From: Caldifarciminota bacterium
Lineage (GTDB): Bacteria; Hydrothermota; Tepidihabitantia; SM23-42
Length of the DNA stretch: 31,670 nt
NCBI GenBank assembly: GCA_023128195.1
Contig: JAGMEL010000036.1
Location: forward strand, 1 to 31,670
Direction of reading: 5' to 3'
In this document: positions 1 through 7,211 of the stretch, piece after piece
How positions within the stretch are numbered: position 1 is the first letter of the stretch
How the letters are laid out: the number at the start of each line of letters is the position of its first letter
The notes under the pieces: generated by a model
What the model saw: the letters and a program-made list of their open reading frames with translations, nothing else
Told to the model about the DNA's origin: nothing
The model's database searches: none
Position numbers and translations under genes: made by a program

Positions 1-305
1 GCGATCGCAACAGGCATGGCTGCAAAGAAAATTTGTAGACCCTGGGACATGGTTAAGGAAACGACTTCGCCGCCAAATATGCCAATTTTCATCATGACCA
101 TAAATGCACCAATAAAACCATAAACACCCTGGGTTCCGGGTAAAGCAACAAGGATCAACAAGCTGCCAAATTTTTCCGGGTCTTCACTCAATACACCATT
201 TGCTGCCTGAGCAGCATAACCAATACCTATTGCTGAACCAATTCCACCAAGTATTGCAGCGAGTGCTCCACCTGCAATTGCAATAGCTAAACCTAAAGAC
301 TCCAT
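1..305 (-). CDS. ntpK: V-type ATP synthase subunit K (proteolipid), partial
   Basis: Membrane rotor (proteolipid) subunit of a V/A-type ATPase, which carries Na+ or H+ through the membrane ring. The visible 101 residues start at ATG 305 behind an AGGAGG site and cover the first helical hairpin. It shows the Gly-rich helix GGIGSAIGIGYAA, then PEKFGSLLILVALPGTQGVYGF. The LPGTQGxYGF motif matches the first hairpin of the 16-kDa, four-helix NtpK type. The C-terminal half, with the ion-binding glutamate, lies outside the window, so ion specificity cannot be read. It follows subunit I in the same direction, the usual I-K order. The gene is cut by the window edge. Confidence 0.93.
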   Translation of the reverse strand, partial: MESLGLAIAIAGGALAAILGGIGSAIGIGYAAQAANGVLSEDPEKFGSLLILVALPGTQGVYGFIGAFMVMMKIGIFGGEVVSLTMSQGLQIFFAAMPVAI

Positions 306-335
306 TTTGCCTCCTTAGAATTTATAATTAATTGG

Positions 336-380
336 ATTGACCGCACTTGTGCGGTCAATGACACCACAAGTGGTGTCATT
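336..380. repeat. Two overlapping perfect hairpins between ntpI and ntpK
   Basis: Two 24-base palindromes share three bases. The first (336-359) has 11-bp arms ATTGACCGCAC/GTGCGGTCAAT with loop TT. The second (357-380) has arms AATGACACCAC/GTGGTGTCATT with loop AA. Both carry TGAC...GTCA at the stem base, as does the hairpin at 2863-2896 upstream of the operon. No T-tract follows, so they are unlikely to be a full terminator. In the mRNA they sit just ahead of the proteolipid gene, where a processing or stability stem could raise its expression over subunit I. The sequence is seen directly; the role is inferred. Confidence 0.8.
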
Positions 381-431
381 CCCTTTACATACCATCTTCC
401 CTCTAGCATCCAATATTTTATCATATCCCCT

Positions 432-2522
432 CTACTCAATTTCAACATATTTAGTTTCAAAACCAAATGGTTTAAATGGTTTACCTCCACCTGCATAAAA
501 TCTTCCAAAGAACTCAATATAATGTAATCGCATTGTATGAATAAAACCACCTAATGCATTTATTGCAATATTGAAAAGATGGCTGGGTATAAGAATTAAT
601 ATAGCCAGCGCTACACCAACTACCGGAACCTCAATCATCATCCAGGCAATTTTATTTATTGCTATGGCAATGACGCCCGTAACCATACCCAAAGCCATTA
701 ATCTGACATATGAAAGGACTACGCCAAGATAACCTGATATTCCATAAAAATTATACAAACCCCATGCCAACTTGCCTAAAACTTTTTTTGCTTCATTGAG
801 TCTTGTAAACTCAAAAATGAGTAAGGGGATTATAAAATAATAGATTTCCTTGGGAATTTGAATCTGGTAATCTATTTTGAAGACCATCGCTAAACCTGGT
901 TTTGTAAGTCCCACCCATAAGAGAAAAACGATAACAGCCCATATACCCTGGTCTAAAAGTTGTGGTTTACCTTCAGGATGTGAGGCTACGATTATTCCGG
1001 TTATACATAACCACATCAATATTTCTAAAATCATCTTTCCTGGTATTGAAGAGCTGAAAGCCGTAAAGTAGAGAATAATTGATGGTAGTAGAATAAACCA
1101 GGTGAGATTTGCAAATATTGCCTGGCCATATTCTTTATTTTTCATTGAATCAACAACCTCAATACCAATGCCGAGCAGCATATGTATAAAGCCTAATCCC
1201 AATGCAATTCCAATGAATATCATAGGATTGGTAAGCGGATCAAAAAGTATAAGGGATCTCCTGAATTGTACTAAAGGCTCAAAACCAATAAGTTCGAACA
1301 GATCGCCTGCCCAACCACCAACCATAGCACCGGTGAATATAGTCAATATCCCTCCCATAAGAATTATCCATATGAGGCTTCTGTCACCAGCGACCTTTTT
1401 CAAAAGATACATCGAAAAAAGGATCAAAAATATTCCGTAGATTGCATCTGTAATACACAGGGCAAAGAACAATGGAAAAAATATTGCAACAAATGGTGTC
1501 GGATCAAATTCTTTTGGATCGGGCATACTATAAAGTTTTATTAGTGTTTCATATGGTCGGCTCCATTTTGGATTGGTTAGTGCAATAGGCGGTTTTTCAT
1601 CAGGTTCAGGTTCAATTTTGTCATACACTGCAAGCCCAGCTTTTTTAACCAGTACATCCAGACGCTTCAAATTCCTTTTCTTTATCCAACCAATAACATT
1701 GGTTGTTCTTGTTGTTTCTGGTAAGGTTCCAGCAATCTCTTCTTTTTTATCTTGATTAGTAATATGGTCGCATGTGACCTCGAGCTTAGAAAGTTCTTTA
1801 GATAATTCAGTCTCTTTTTTCTGCAATTCCCCAATCCGATTTTTGGTCTGTTCAACTCTTTGTTTTAACGTGGTAATGGTTTTTGCAGGGATACCTGTCA
1901 GATCCTTAAAACCAACAATTTCACATTCATTTTCAATAAGCCTGGAGCGCAATTGCGCGCCCTGTTCTTTTTTGATAAAAAAGATATAATATGATACTGA
2001 ACCAACAGTGTTAATTGTCTCAAATGAATGCGGGATATCCGCAATCTTTTCCATTATTTCTTCACCAATCTCTTCTGATGGAATGATGCAGGGTATTGCT
2101 TCGGTCTGTTTAAACGATTTTAAAAGGTTAATATCGTATTTTATCGGTGTCCACGGTGATAAAATACTAATATCGTCAATAAGACTGCGCAGTAAGACTT
2201 CGCTCTGCTCTTTCTCTTTTTTTATCTGCTCGAGTTCGGCAACTGTTTTTTCGTAATTATATGACTGGACAGAATTTTCAAATTCCTTAAAATTTATGGG
2301 TTTTTTTATTTTAATGAACGTCTCAAGCAAACCTCGTTTCTTATATCCTGATAGCTGGGTTAATGCATCGTTAATCCTTGTGAGGTTTTCAGAAGAACGA
2401 GATGTTGATTCCTTTAATTCCGTGATATGTACCAAACCTTCTTTTTGCAGGTTTTTCAGAAAGTTGTCTTTTATGCTTTTATGAACAACTATATGTATTT
2501 TTTCTACAGAGAGGACGGCCAT
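432..2522 (-). CDS. ntpI: V-type ATP synthase subunit I (stator subunit a)
   Basis: Stator membrane subunit of the V/A-ATPase, forming the half channels next to the K ring. It has 696 residues, normal for the family. The N-terminal half (about 1-320) is a charged cytoplasmic domain with coiled-coil stretches (for example around 215-255). The C-terminal half holds about eight membrane helices from FVAIFFPLFFALCITDAIYG onward. The conserved arginine helix is present near residue 600 (GVVLSYVRLMALGMVTGVIA). The start ATG at 2522 overlaps the end of the upstream H-like gene, indicating translational coupling. Subunit K follows after about 125 bases that contain two hairpins. Family assignment is strong. 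Confidence 0.97.
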   Translation of the reverse strand: MAVLSVEKIHIVVHKSIKDNFLKNLQKEGLVHITELKESTSRSSENLTRINDALTQLSGYKKRGLLETFIKIKKPINFKEFENSVQSYNYEKTVAELEQIKKEKEQSEVLLRSLIDDISILSPWTPIKYDINLLKSFKQTEAIPCIIPSEEIGEEIMEKIADIPHSFETINTVGSVSYYIFFIKKEQGAQLRSRLIENECEIVGFKDLTGIPAKTITTLKQRVEQTKNRIGELQKKETELSKELSKLEVTCDHITNQDKKEEIAGTLPETTRTTNVIGWIKKRNLKRLDVLVKKAGLAVYDKIEPEPDEKPPIALTNPKWSRPYETLIKLYSMPDPKEFDPTPFVAIFFPLFFALCITDAIYGIFLILFSMYLLKKVAGDRSLIWIILMGGILTIFTGAMVGGWAGDLFELIGFEPLVQFRRSLILFDPLTNPMIFIGIALGLGFIHMLLGIGIEVVDSMKNKEYGQAIFANLTWFILLPSIILYFTAFSSSIPGKMILEILMWLCITGIIVASHPEGKPQLLDQGIWAVIVFLLWVGLTKPGLAMVFKIDYQIQIPKEIYYFIIPLLIFEFTRLNEAKKVLGKLAWGLYNFYGISGYLGVVLSYVRLMALGMVTGVIAIAINKIAWMMIEVPVVGVALAILILIPSHLFNIAINALGGFIHTMRLHYIEFFGRFYAGGGKPFKPFGFETKYVEIE

Positions 2523-2824
2523 TTAAGAATTATTTCCTGAACTTTTTTTACGGATTTATCTTTATTATTCTTATATGAATTTTTTACTTTAATAATATCT
2601 TTTTCATGTTCCTTCTGGAGTTTTTCAATTTCTTTGTCAGCACTTTTCTTTGCCTGAGCCAGTTTTTCCTCTAATAATTTCTCTTTTTCATTATCCAGAC
2701 CGGCAAATTCTTTCTCACTATTTTCGTGTTCAATATTAACTAGTTTTTGTCCTTGTATTTCTGCTTCTTGCTTCAGTTTTTCAGCCTTTTCTTCGGCTTT
2801 TTTAATATCTTCAATCAATTTCAT
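2504..2824 (-). CDS. V-type ATPase subunit H/G-like coiled-coil (peripheral stalk)
   Basis: Short, highly charged protein of 106 residues, a continuous helix rich in Lys, Glu and Gln (MKLIEDIKKAEEKAEKLKQE...). In A/V-type operons the first gene before subunit I usually encodes such a peripheral-stalk helix (AhaH, VatG or NtpF type), which pairs with subunit E. It overlaps ntpI by 19 bases. An in-frame ATG 48 bases further upstream would give a 122-residue form, but that extension covers the promoter at 2832-2859, so ATG 2824 is preferred. No Shine-Dalgarno site is present. The role rests on operon position and composition, not on a diagnostic motif. Confidence 0.75.
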   Translation of the reverse strand: MKLIEDIKKAEEKAEKLKQEAEIQGQKLVNIEHENSEKEFAGLDNEKEKLLEEKLAQAKKSADKEIEKLQKEHEKDIIKVKNSYKNNKDKSVKKVQEIILKWPSSL

Positions 2825-2831
2825 GGTGAAT

Positions 2832-2859
2832 ATTGTAGCCAAAAATAATAAAAAGTCAA
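2832..2859 (-). promoter_or_regulatory. Promoter of the V-ATPase operon (leaderless)
   Basis: On the minus strand: TTGACT (2859-2854), a 16-base spacer, then TACAAT (2837-2832). Only seven bases separate the -10 box from ATG 2824, so transcription should begin at or within a base or two of the start codon. This explains the missing Shine-Dalgarno site. Confidence 0.72.
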
Positions 2860-2862
2860 CAG

Positions 2863-2896
2863 TGACCCGCACACCTACACATAGGTGTGGGGGTCA
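2863..2896. repeat. TGACCC...GGGTCA hairpin upstream of the ATPase promoter
   Basis: Stem TGACCC-CACACCTA paired with TAGGTGTG-GGGTCA, with one G-G mismatch and loop CACA. It lies three bases upstream of the operon -35 box and downstream of the HD-GYP gene. It could end HD-GYP transcription (loosely followed by T-rich sequence on the minus strand) or be a protein site. It resembles the TGAC/GTCA hairpins at 336-380. Confidence 0.7.
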
Positions 2897-2924
2897 TTAC
2901 GATCCCGTTTTTATGTGTCTTGTA

Positions 2925-5054
2925 TTACTCTAATTTATACTTTTTTTCTTTAAAAAGTTTTAAGCAAATATCTACTACTTTGGAGTCATAAAGAATACCT
3001 TTGTTTTTCAAGATTTCCTCTAATGTTTTATCTAACCCGCGTGCGGATCGGTAAGGGCGATGCGATGCCATAGCCTCAACAACATCAGCTACACCGATAA
3101 TCCTTGCTTCCAGGAGAATATCCTGCCCCACAAGCCCGTTAGGATACCCAGAACCATCCATTCTTTCGTGATGTTGGAGTACGATTTTGGCAACTGGCAA
3201 TGGAGATTCAATGGTTTTCAATATGTCGTATCCAACCTGAGAATGAGTCTTAACTATATTCATTTCCACTCTGTTCAGTCGAGAAGGATTGCTGAGAATT
3301 TCAGCAGGTATATGGATTTTTCCAATATCATGAAGAGTTCCAGCTACGCGGATTGCTTCGATTTGTTCTTTCGATAGATTCATCTCTCTGGCTATGGCAC
3401 AGGCTAATCGGGTCACCCGGCGTTGATGTCCAGCCGTATAGGGATCTCTTATTTCAACTACTGATGATAAGGCATTGACTGTTCCTTCTAAGGTTTTTTG
3501 TAATTTTTCGAAACTTTGTTTAAGTGCTCCTTGTGCTCGCTCACGTTCAGTAATATCCTGTCCCTGGGCAATAGTAGCGAGTAATGTTTTTCCATCTTCC
3601 TCATAAATATTTGCTGAATTCCACAGTGCGACACGTATTTCTCCGTTCTTGCGAAGAATAGGAATCTCCACAGTTTCCCAGTGTTCTCCTGTTGAAGCCC
3701 TCTCAATCTTTTGCAGGATATCAGCACATTTTTCTTTTGGGAATAGTACATCTATGGGCTGTTCCATTATTTCTTGTTCTGTCCAGCCACTCAGGTTTTC
3801 AAATGCCTTGTTGAAAATAGTTATTCGCTTATCTGGATCCCAGACAATAATAGGAGCATTGGCATATTTGATCAGGTTGTTTAGATAATCCCTGGTTTCT
3901 CTCAGTTCACTGGTTTTAATTGCTACTTCCAGCTCCAGGAAATGGGACCAGCGATGAGAGACAAGAAAGAAAAAAGCTCCTCCTATTATCAGCGCCAGGA
4001 TTACAAAAACTAATGTATAATGTTCAGCCCGTTTAGTTATGTGGATAATCTCTTCTACTTCACTGACCGGAGCACATACAGCCACAGACCAGAGGTTGCC
4101 ATTAACACGGACCGGCGTATAAGCAATAAGTTTTTCAATTTTCCCTTTTTGTCCCCGGTGCCAGCCAGAAATGTAGTAATCCACTCCTTCTTTTCCTGCT
4201 ATCATTTGTCTCTGGATCTGTTCAATCATCTCATAGGAAATTTCCGGGTTTTTCTCTGTGCGTATCTCAAATGCATTCTGTCCCATAAATCCATCCTCAT
4301 GATGTGCAAGGAAAATACTGTCTTCGTTCAATATCCAGGCATAGCCGGTTTTACCTGATACAATAGGAAAGATAATATCCTCTGCAACCGCGTGCGGATC
4401 AAATGATCCTACCAAAACCCCCTGAAATCTACCTGATTCTGGTTTATTTGGGTTAATAGGCGTGACAATAATGCCAGTCTTGTTCCCAATGTTTATATAT
4501 TTTAATTTAGATGTCAGGTAAACCGGGACAGCAATTCTGATTCTTGGCTCACCCTGTTCATTAATAATCAACCCAGAGACGCTGATACGTTTTGTTTCCT
4601 TGGATTTTTGGAAAAAAGATTCTTTGCTATAGTCCCTGCCGATCAGTTCTTCTCGCCATCCCTCAAAAGGATAAATTAATTGGAGTCTGCCATTTCTGTC
4701 TAATAGCCGTATTGAGGTTCTCAATGGGAGTCCCCAGTATGTATGCTGTATACAACGTAAACATTCAGGGGCCAGCTGTTGAATACTGGGTAATTTTGCC
4801 AATGATGACAAGGCAGTGCTCAATTCCTTGAAATAGGCTTCAATGCTGTTGGCAGCTGAACGGGCTAATATCAACTGCTGCTGGTTAAACTGTTCTGTAG
4901 CCATCTTTCTTGTCTCTCGATAGGTCTGGCTGCCGAAAAAGATCATAACTAGAACAGCAGTGAGCGTGATAGCTATAATAAGAACCTGCAGCCATATCAA
5001 TGGTCGTTTTTCTTTATTCTTATTTACGCTTTTTGCGATGTAATCTTTTTTCAT
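2925..5054 (-). CDS. Membrane Cache-PAS-HD-GYP cyclic-di-GMP phosphodiesterase
   Basis: Inner-membrane signal receptor of 709 residues that probably degrades cyclic di-GMP. Order: a cytoplasmic N-terminus; TM1 (about 20-42); an extracytoplasmic double-Cache sensor region (about 43-340); TM2 (about 345-367); a PAS domain (about 380-500, ending GQDITERERA); and a C-terminal HD-GYP domain. The catalytic signatures are intact: HDIGK at 575-579 and HHERMDGSGYP at 628-638. It is monocistronic and convergent with nothing close. A TTG codon directly before the ATG could extend it by one residue; ATG 5054 is used because the promoter lies nine bases upstream. No other c-di-GMP gene is in the window. 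Confidence 0.93.
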   Translation of the reverse strand: MKKDYIAKSVNKNKEKRPLIWLQVLIIAITLTAVLVMIFFGSQTYRETRKMATEQFNQQQLILARSAANSIEAYFKELSTALSSLAKLPSIQQLAPECLRCIQHTYWGLPLRTSIRLLDRNGRLQLIYPFEGWREELIGRDYSKESFFQKSKETKRISVSGLIINEQGEPRIRIAVPVYLTSKLKYINIGNKTGIIVTPINPNKPESGRFQGVLVGSFDPHAVAEDIIFPIVSGKTGYAWILNEDSIFLAHHEDGFMGQNAFEIRTEKNPEISYEMIEQIQRQMIAGKEGVDYYISGWHRGQKGKIEKLIAYTPVRVNGNLWSVAVCAPVSEVEEIIHITKRAEHYTLVFVILALIIGGAFFFLVSHRWSHFLELEVAIKTSELRETRDYLNNLIKYANAPIIVWDPDKRITIFNKAFENLSGWTEQEIMEQPIDVLFPKEKCADILQKIERASTGEHWETVEIPILRKNGEIRVALWNSANIYEEDGKTLLATIAQGQDITERERAQGALKQSFEKLQKTLEGTVNALSSVVEIRDPYTAGHQRRVTRLACAIAREMNLSKEQIEAIRVAGTLHDIGKIHIPAEILSNPSRLNRVEMNIVKTHSQVGYDILKTIESPLPVAKIVLQHHERMDGSGYPNGLVGQDILLEARIIGVADVVEAMASHRPYRSARGLDKTLEEILKNKGILYDSKVVDICLKLFKEKKYKLE

Positions 5055-5063
5055 CAACAGAAA

Positions 5064-5091
5064 AGTATAATAATATTACACCTTTTGTCAA
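5064..5091 (-). promoter_or_regulatory. Promoter of the HD-GYP gene (near-leaderless)
   Basis: TTGACA (5091-5086), a 16-base spacer, TATACT (5069-5064). Nine bases separate the -10 box from ATG 5054 and no Shine-Dalgarno site is present. The start point should give a leader of zero to three bases. Confidence 0.72.
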
Positions 5092-5285
5092 CCTTTTTGG
5101 TAAGATAACAGTGATGGAACATAGATTACACAGATAAAAAATTAAAGAGTTCAAAAAATAGTTTATCAGAACCCTATAGCATTCTGTGTTTATATATTTT
5201 TTTCTACAGTAATAGTTTTTGCTCTTCTTTACATTTAGTCAGCATGCCCTTAATTGCCATCTTGAGCCTTTTCTTCCCCTCTAAT

Positions 5286-5699
5286 TCATATATCAAATAT
5301 TATTGTTGCTTTATAGCATTCCGGGGTTTTGTTCAATTGAAAGTTATGATAAGTAGGATTTTTTATCTCGGTTTTGATTTTATACTTTTTATTGTTAAAA
5401 ACATCACCGTACAAATGTGCTTTGAGGGATAAATTGTCTATAGAAATTTCGTATTTTTTCGGAATAAAACCGTGTACCGAAAAATTGTAGAGTAATTCGC
5501 GACACCAATCAATAAAAAGGTCATCAATTGATTCACTTTCAAATTCAATTTTGATTTCTTTTTTTAATGCTATTTTTCCCGAAACCTGAGTTTCAAATAT
5601 TGCCTTACTAATATTAATAAATAATTCTTCTAAAGTTTTACCATATACCTCAATCCCTAAATCTGCCGTATGGTCAAAATATTTATATGTGGGTTTCAT
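5286..5699 (-). CDS. Archease
   Basis: Archease family protein of 137 residues. In studied organisms archease activates the RNA ligase RtcB by promoting guanylylation and multiple turnover, in tRNA splicing or RNA repair. The N-terminal signature YFDHTADLGIEVYG is present, followed by the ELF..IS.AIFE helix. The C-terminus ends in ATIIFDI, as in the family, where the terminal acidic residues bind metal. The length is normal. No rtcB lies in the window. The gene is divergent from the FTR-SelD gene; their promoters sit back to back in 5700-5837. The start ATG 5699 lies ten bases after the -10 box and has no Shine-Dalgarno site. Confidence 0.93.
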   Translation of the reverse strand: MKPTYKYFDHTADLGIEVYGKTLEELFINISKAIFETQVSGKIALKKEIKIEFESESIDDLFIDWCRELLYNFSVHGFIPKKYEISIDNLSLKAHLYGDVFNNKKYKIKTEIKNPTYHNFQLNKTPECYKATIIFDI

Positions 5700-5709
5700 T
5701 CTTTAAGAA

Positions 5710-5737
5710 AGTTTAGCCAGAAATCGTGCGCTGTCAA
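5710..5737 (-). promoter_or_regulatory. Promoter of the archease gene (near-leaderless)
   Basis: TTGACA (5737-5732), a 16-base spacer, TAAACT (5715-5710), then ten bases to ATG 5699. The predicted leader is about three bases. Confidence 0.65.
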
Positions 5738-5799
5738 TGAAACCGATATACTTGGGACAGGCAGGACAGGTTCAACAGACAAAATTAAGCATGGTGATA

Positions 5800-5828
5800 T
5801 TGACAGCAATACTTTTTTGGTATATAAT
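5800..5828 (+). promoter_or_regulatory. Consensus promoter of the FTR-SelD gene (near-leaderless)
   Basis: A perfect consensus TTGACA (5800-5805), 17-base spacer, and TATAAT (5823-5828). ATG 5838 follows after nine bases and there is no Shine-Dalgarno site. This is the strongest-looking promoter in the window. Its position fixes the start at MNSISNEE rather than at in-frame codons further upstream, which would be untranscribed. Confidence 0.8.
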
Positions 5829-5837
5829 ACAACGATT

Positions 5838-7148
5838 ATGAATTCAATAAGCAATGAAGAGGCGTACGATAAAAACCTTAGGCGGTTAAAGAACATCGGC
5901 GAGAAAAAAGGTTATGTTTTTAACCCTAACCAGGATTGGGTTACGCGGGTTATCAGATTCATGACAAACAATCTAAAGGAATTCGGCAAATATTTTTGCC
6001 CGTGTAAACAACACTATCCTATTGATACAAAATTCGATGCTGTGTGCCCTTGTCCCACGCTCGAACAGGAGGTAGCTGATGATGGGTTTTGCCATTGTCG
6101 GCTCTTTTGCAGAAAAGGTTTTGAGAAAGAGAAGTTTGATATTCTTGAGACGATAACCTGTCCTGGCTGAGCGTCGAAGATGTCTGCTGCGCAGTTGGCG
6201 CAGGCGCTTGCAATTCTTGACCGACCCGAGGATAAAAATCTGCTGGTCGGTGTAAATACGGCAGACGACGCTGGAATTTATAAGATCAGCGAGAACTCAG
6301 CAGTCGTTTACACTATTGATATTCTCACTCCAGTCGTCAGAAATCCGTACATCTACGGTCAGATAGTTGCGGCAAATTCGATTTCTGACATCTATGCAAT
6401 GGGAGGAGATCCTAAACTTGGTTTGAACATTATGGGCTTTCCTGGTAATGGAGATCCAGAAACAATGGATGAGATCCTGCGCGGTGGTCAGAATAAGGCA
6501 AGAGAAGCTGGAGTTCTAATAATCGGGGGCCACACATTTGTATCTAATGAAATAAAATACGGTCTTTCTGTAATAGGTTATATTCACCCGGACAAGATTA
6601 TCTCTAATGCTGGGGCAAAACCAAATGATCTTGTTCTCCTGACCAAGCCGATCGGCGCGGGCGTGATTACCCAATCAGTCCTGGTTGGTAAAAATCAGGG
6701 AGTAGATTTTAATCCAGTTCTTAAGATGATGACCATGCTAAACCGTGATGCTTCTGTGGCAATGAGAAAAGCAGATGCTCATGCGGCTACTGACGTTACT
6801 GGTTATGGTTTAGCCGGACATCTGGTCGAGATAGCTGAAGCAAGCCGGGTCGGTATTGAGCTCGAGTTATCAAAACTACCGGTTTATGAAAAGGTAATTG
6901 ATATTTTGAAGCTGGGGATTGAAGACCCGGGTATTACAATGAATTTCGGTTCTTTTGCCGACCGCGTTTTACGCGAGCACGTAGATCCTGTGCTGAGCAA
7001 ATTGATTTTCAGTTCAGAAACATCGGGCGGACTGATCATTATTCTACCTGAAGATAGACTGAATGTTTTCAAGAAGCATTATAGCGGTCTGGCACCGGTC
7101 ATTGGACGAGTCACAAAAGAAAACCCAGGACAGATTACTGTTTTATAA
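5838..7148 (+). CDS. selD: FTR catalytic domain fused through Sec-UGA to selenide water dikinase SelD
   Basis: Predicted 436-residue selenoprotein. Residues 1-95 are a ferredoxin:thioredoxin reductase catalytic chain: CPC (54-56), CPC (70-72), CHC (85-87), plus Cys91. By comparison with plant-type FTR, Cys56 and Cys87 would be the redox pair and 54/70/72/85 would hold a 4Fe-4S cluster. Residues from about 97 onward are SelD, which makes selenophosphate from selenide and ATP. The UGA at 6168 is in frame and gives GUASK. Sec111 aligns with the essential Cys17 of E. coli SelD and Lys114 with its Lys20. Later motifs: TADDAG, NSISDIYAMGG, GGHTF, TDVTGYGLAGH, ETSGGL. No ATG, GTG or TTG lies in frame between the CPC motifs and the UGA, so SelD cannot start just before it. 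A standard gene finder would report 5838-6170 and 6180-7148 as two genes. The second would lack its catalytic residue. Confidence 0.85.
6168..6170 (+). other. In-frame UGA predicted to encode selenocysteine
   Basis: Codons around it read TGT CCT GGC TGA GCG TCG AAG ATG (C P G U A S K M). The frame is the same upstream (FTR) and downstream (SelD). The position equals the Cys/Sec of the SelD signature G(C/U)xxK. Many bacterial SelD proteins use Sec here. Confidence 0.85.
6171..6207 (+). promoter_or_regulatory. SECIS-like hairpin after the Sec codon
   Basis: A perfect six-base-pair stem CTGCGC (6187-6192)/GCGCAG (6198-6203) closes the loop AGTTG. The loop begins 22 bases after the UGA, inside the 16-37 base distance known for bacterial SECIS elements, and contains G and GU as favoured in such loops. 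GCGTC (6171-6175) can pair with GGCGC (6203-6207) as a lower stem. This fits SelB-guided Sec insertion. It was read by eye and not folded. Confidence 0.65.
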
Positions 7149-7211
7149 AAGGGGACAGGCTACTTTTTATAAAAGAGTTTCTTTAATGAATATACTTATC
7201 TGTCCCCTTTT
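7147..7211. terminator. Bidirectional terminator between selD and the beta-propeller gene
   Basis: Twelve-base arms AAAAGGGGACAG (7147-7158) and CTGTCCCCTTTT (7200-7211) enclose about 41 bases. A-tract and T-tract flanks on both sides suit termination from both converging genes. The inner part is AT-rich and may hold a second small stem. Confidence 0.65.

Noticed and set aside
2825..2872. Longer N-terminus of the H-like ATPase subunit (start at 2872).
   Set aside because: The extension overlaps the -35 and -10 boxes, so it would not be transcribed.
5204..5260. Minus-strand 18-codon ORF (MAIKGMLTKCKEEQKLLL) downstream of the archease gene, with a purine-rich stretch before it.
   Set aside because: Too short, no independent promoter and no recognisable family; it could be a gene remnant but support is too thin to annotate.
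6180..7148. SelD starting at ATG 6180 as a separate gene.
   Set aside because: This start drops the conserved G(C/U)xxK catalytic segment, has no ribosome site, and the upstream frame is open except for the UGA that falls exactly on the Sec/Cys position.
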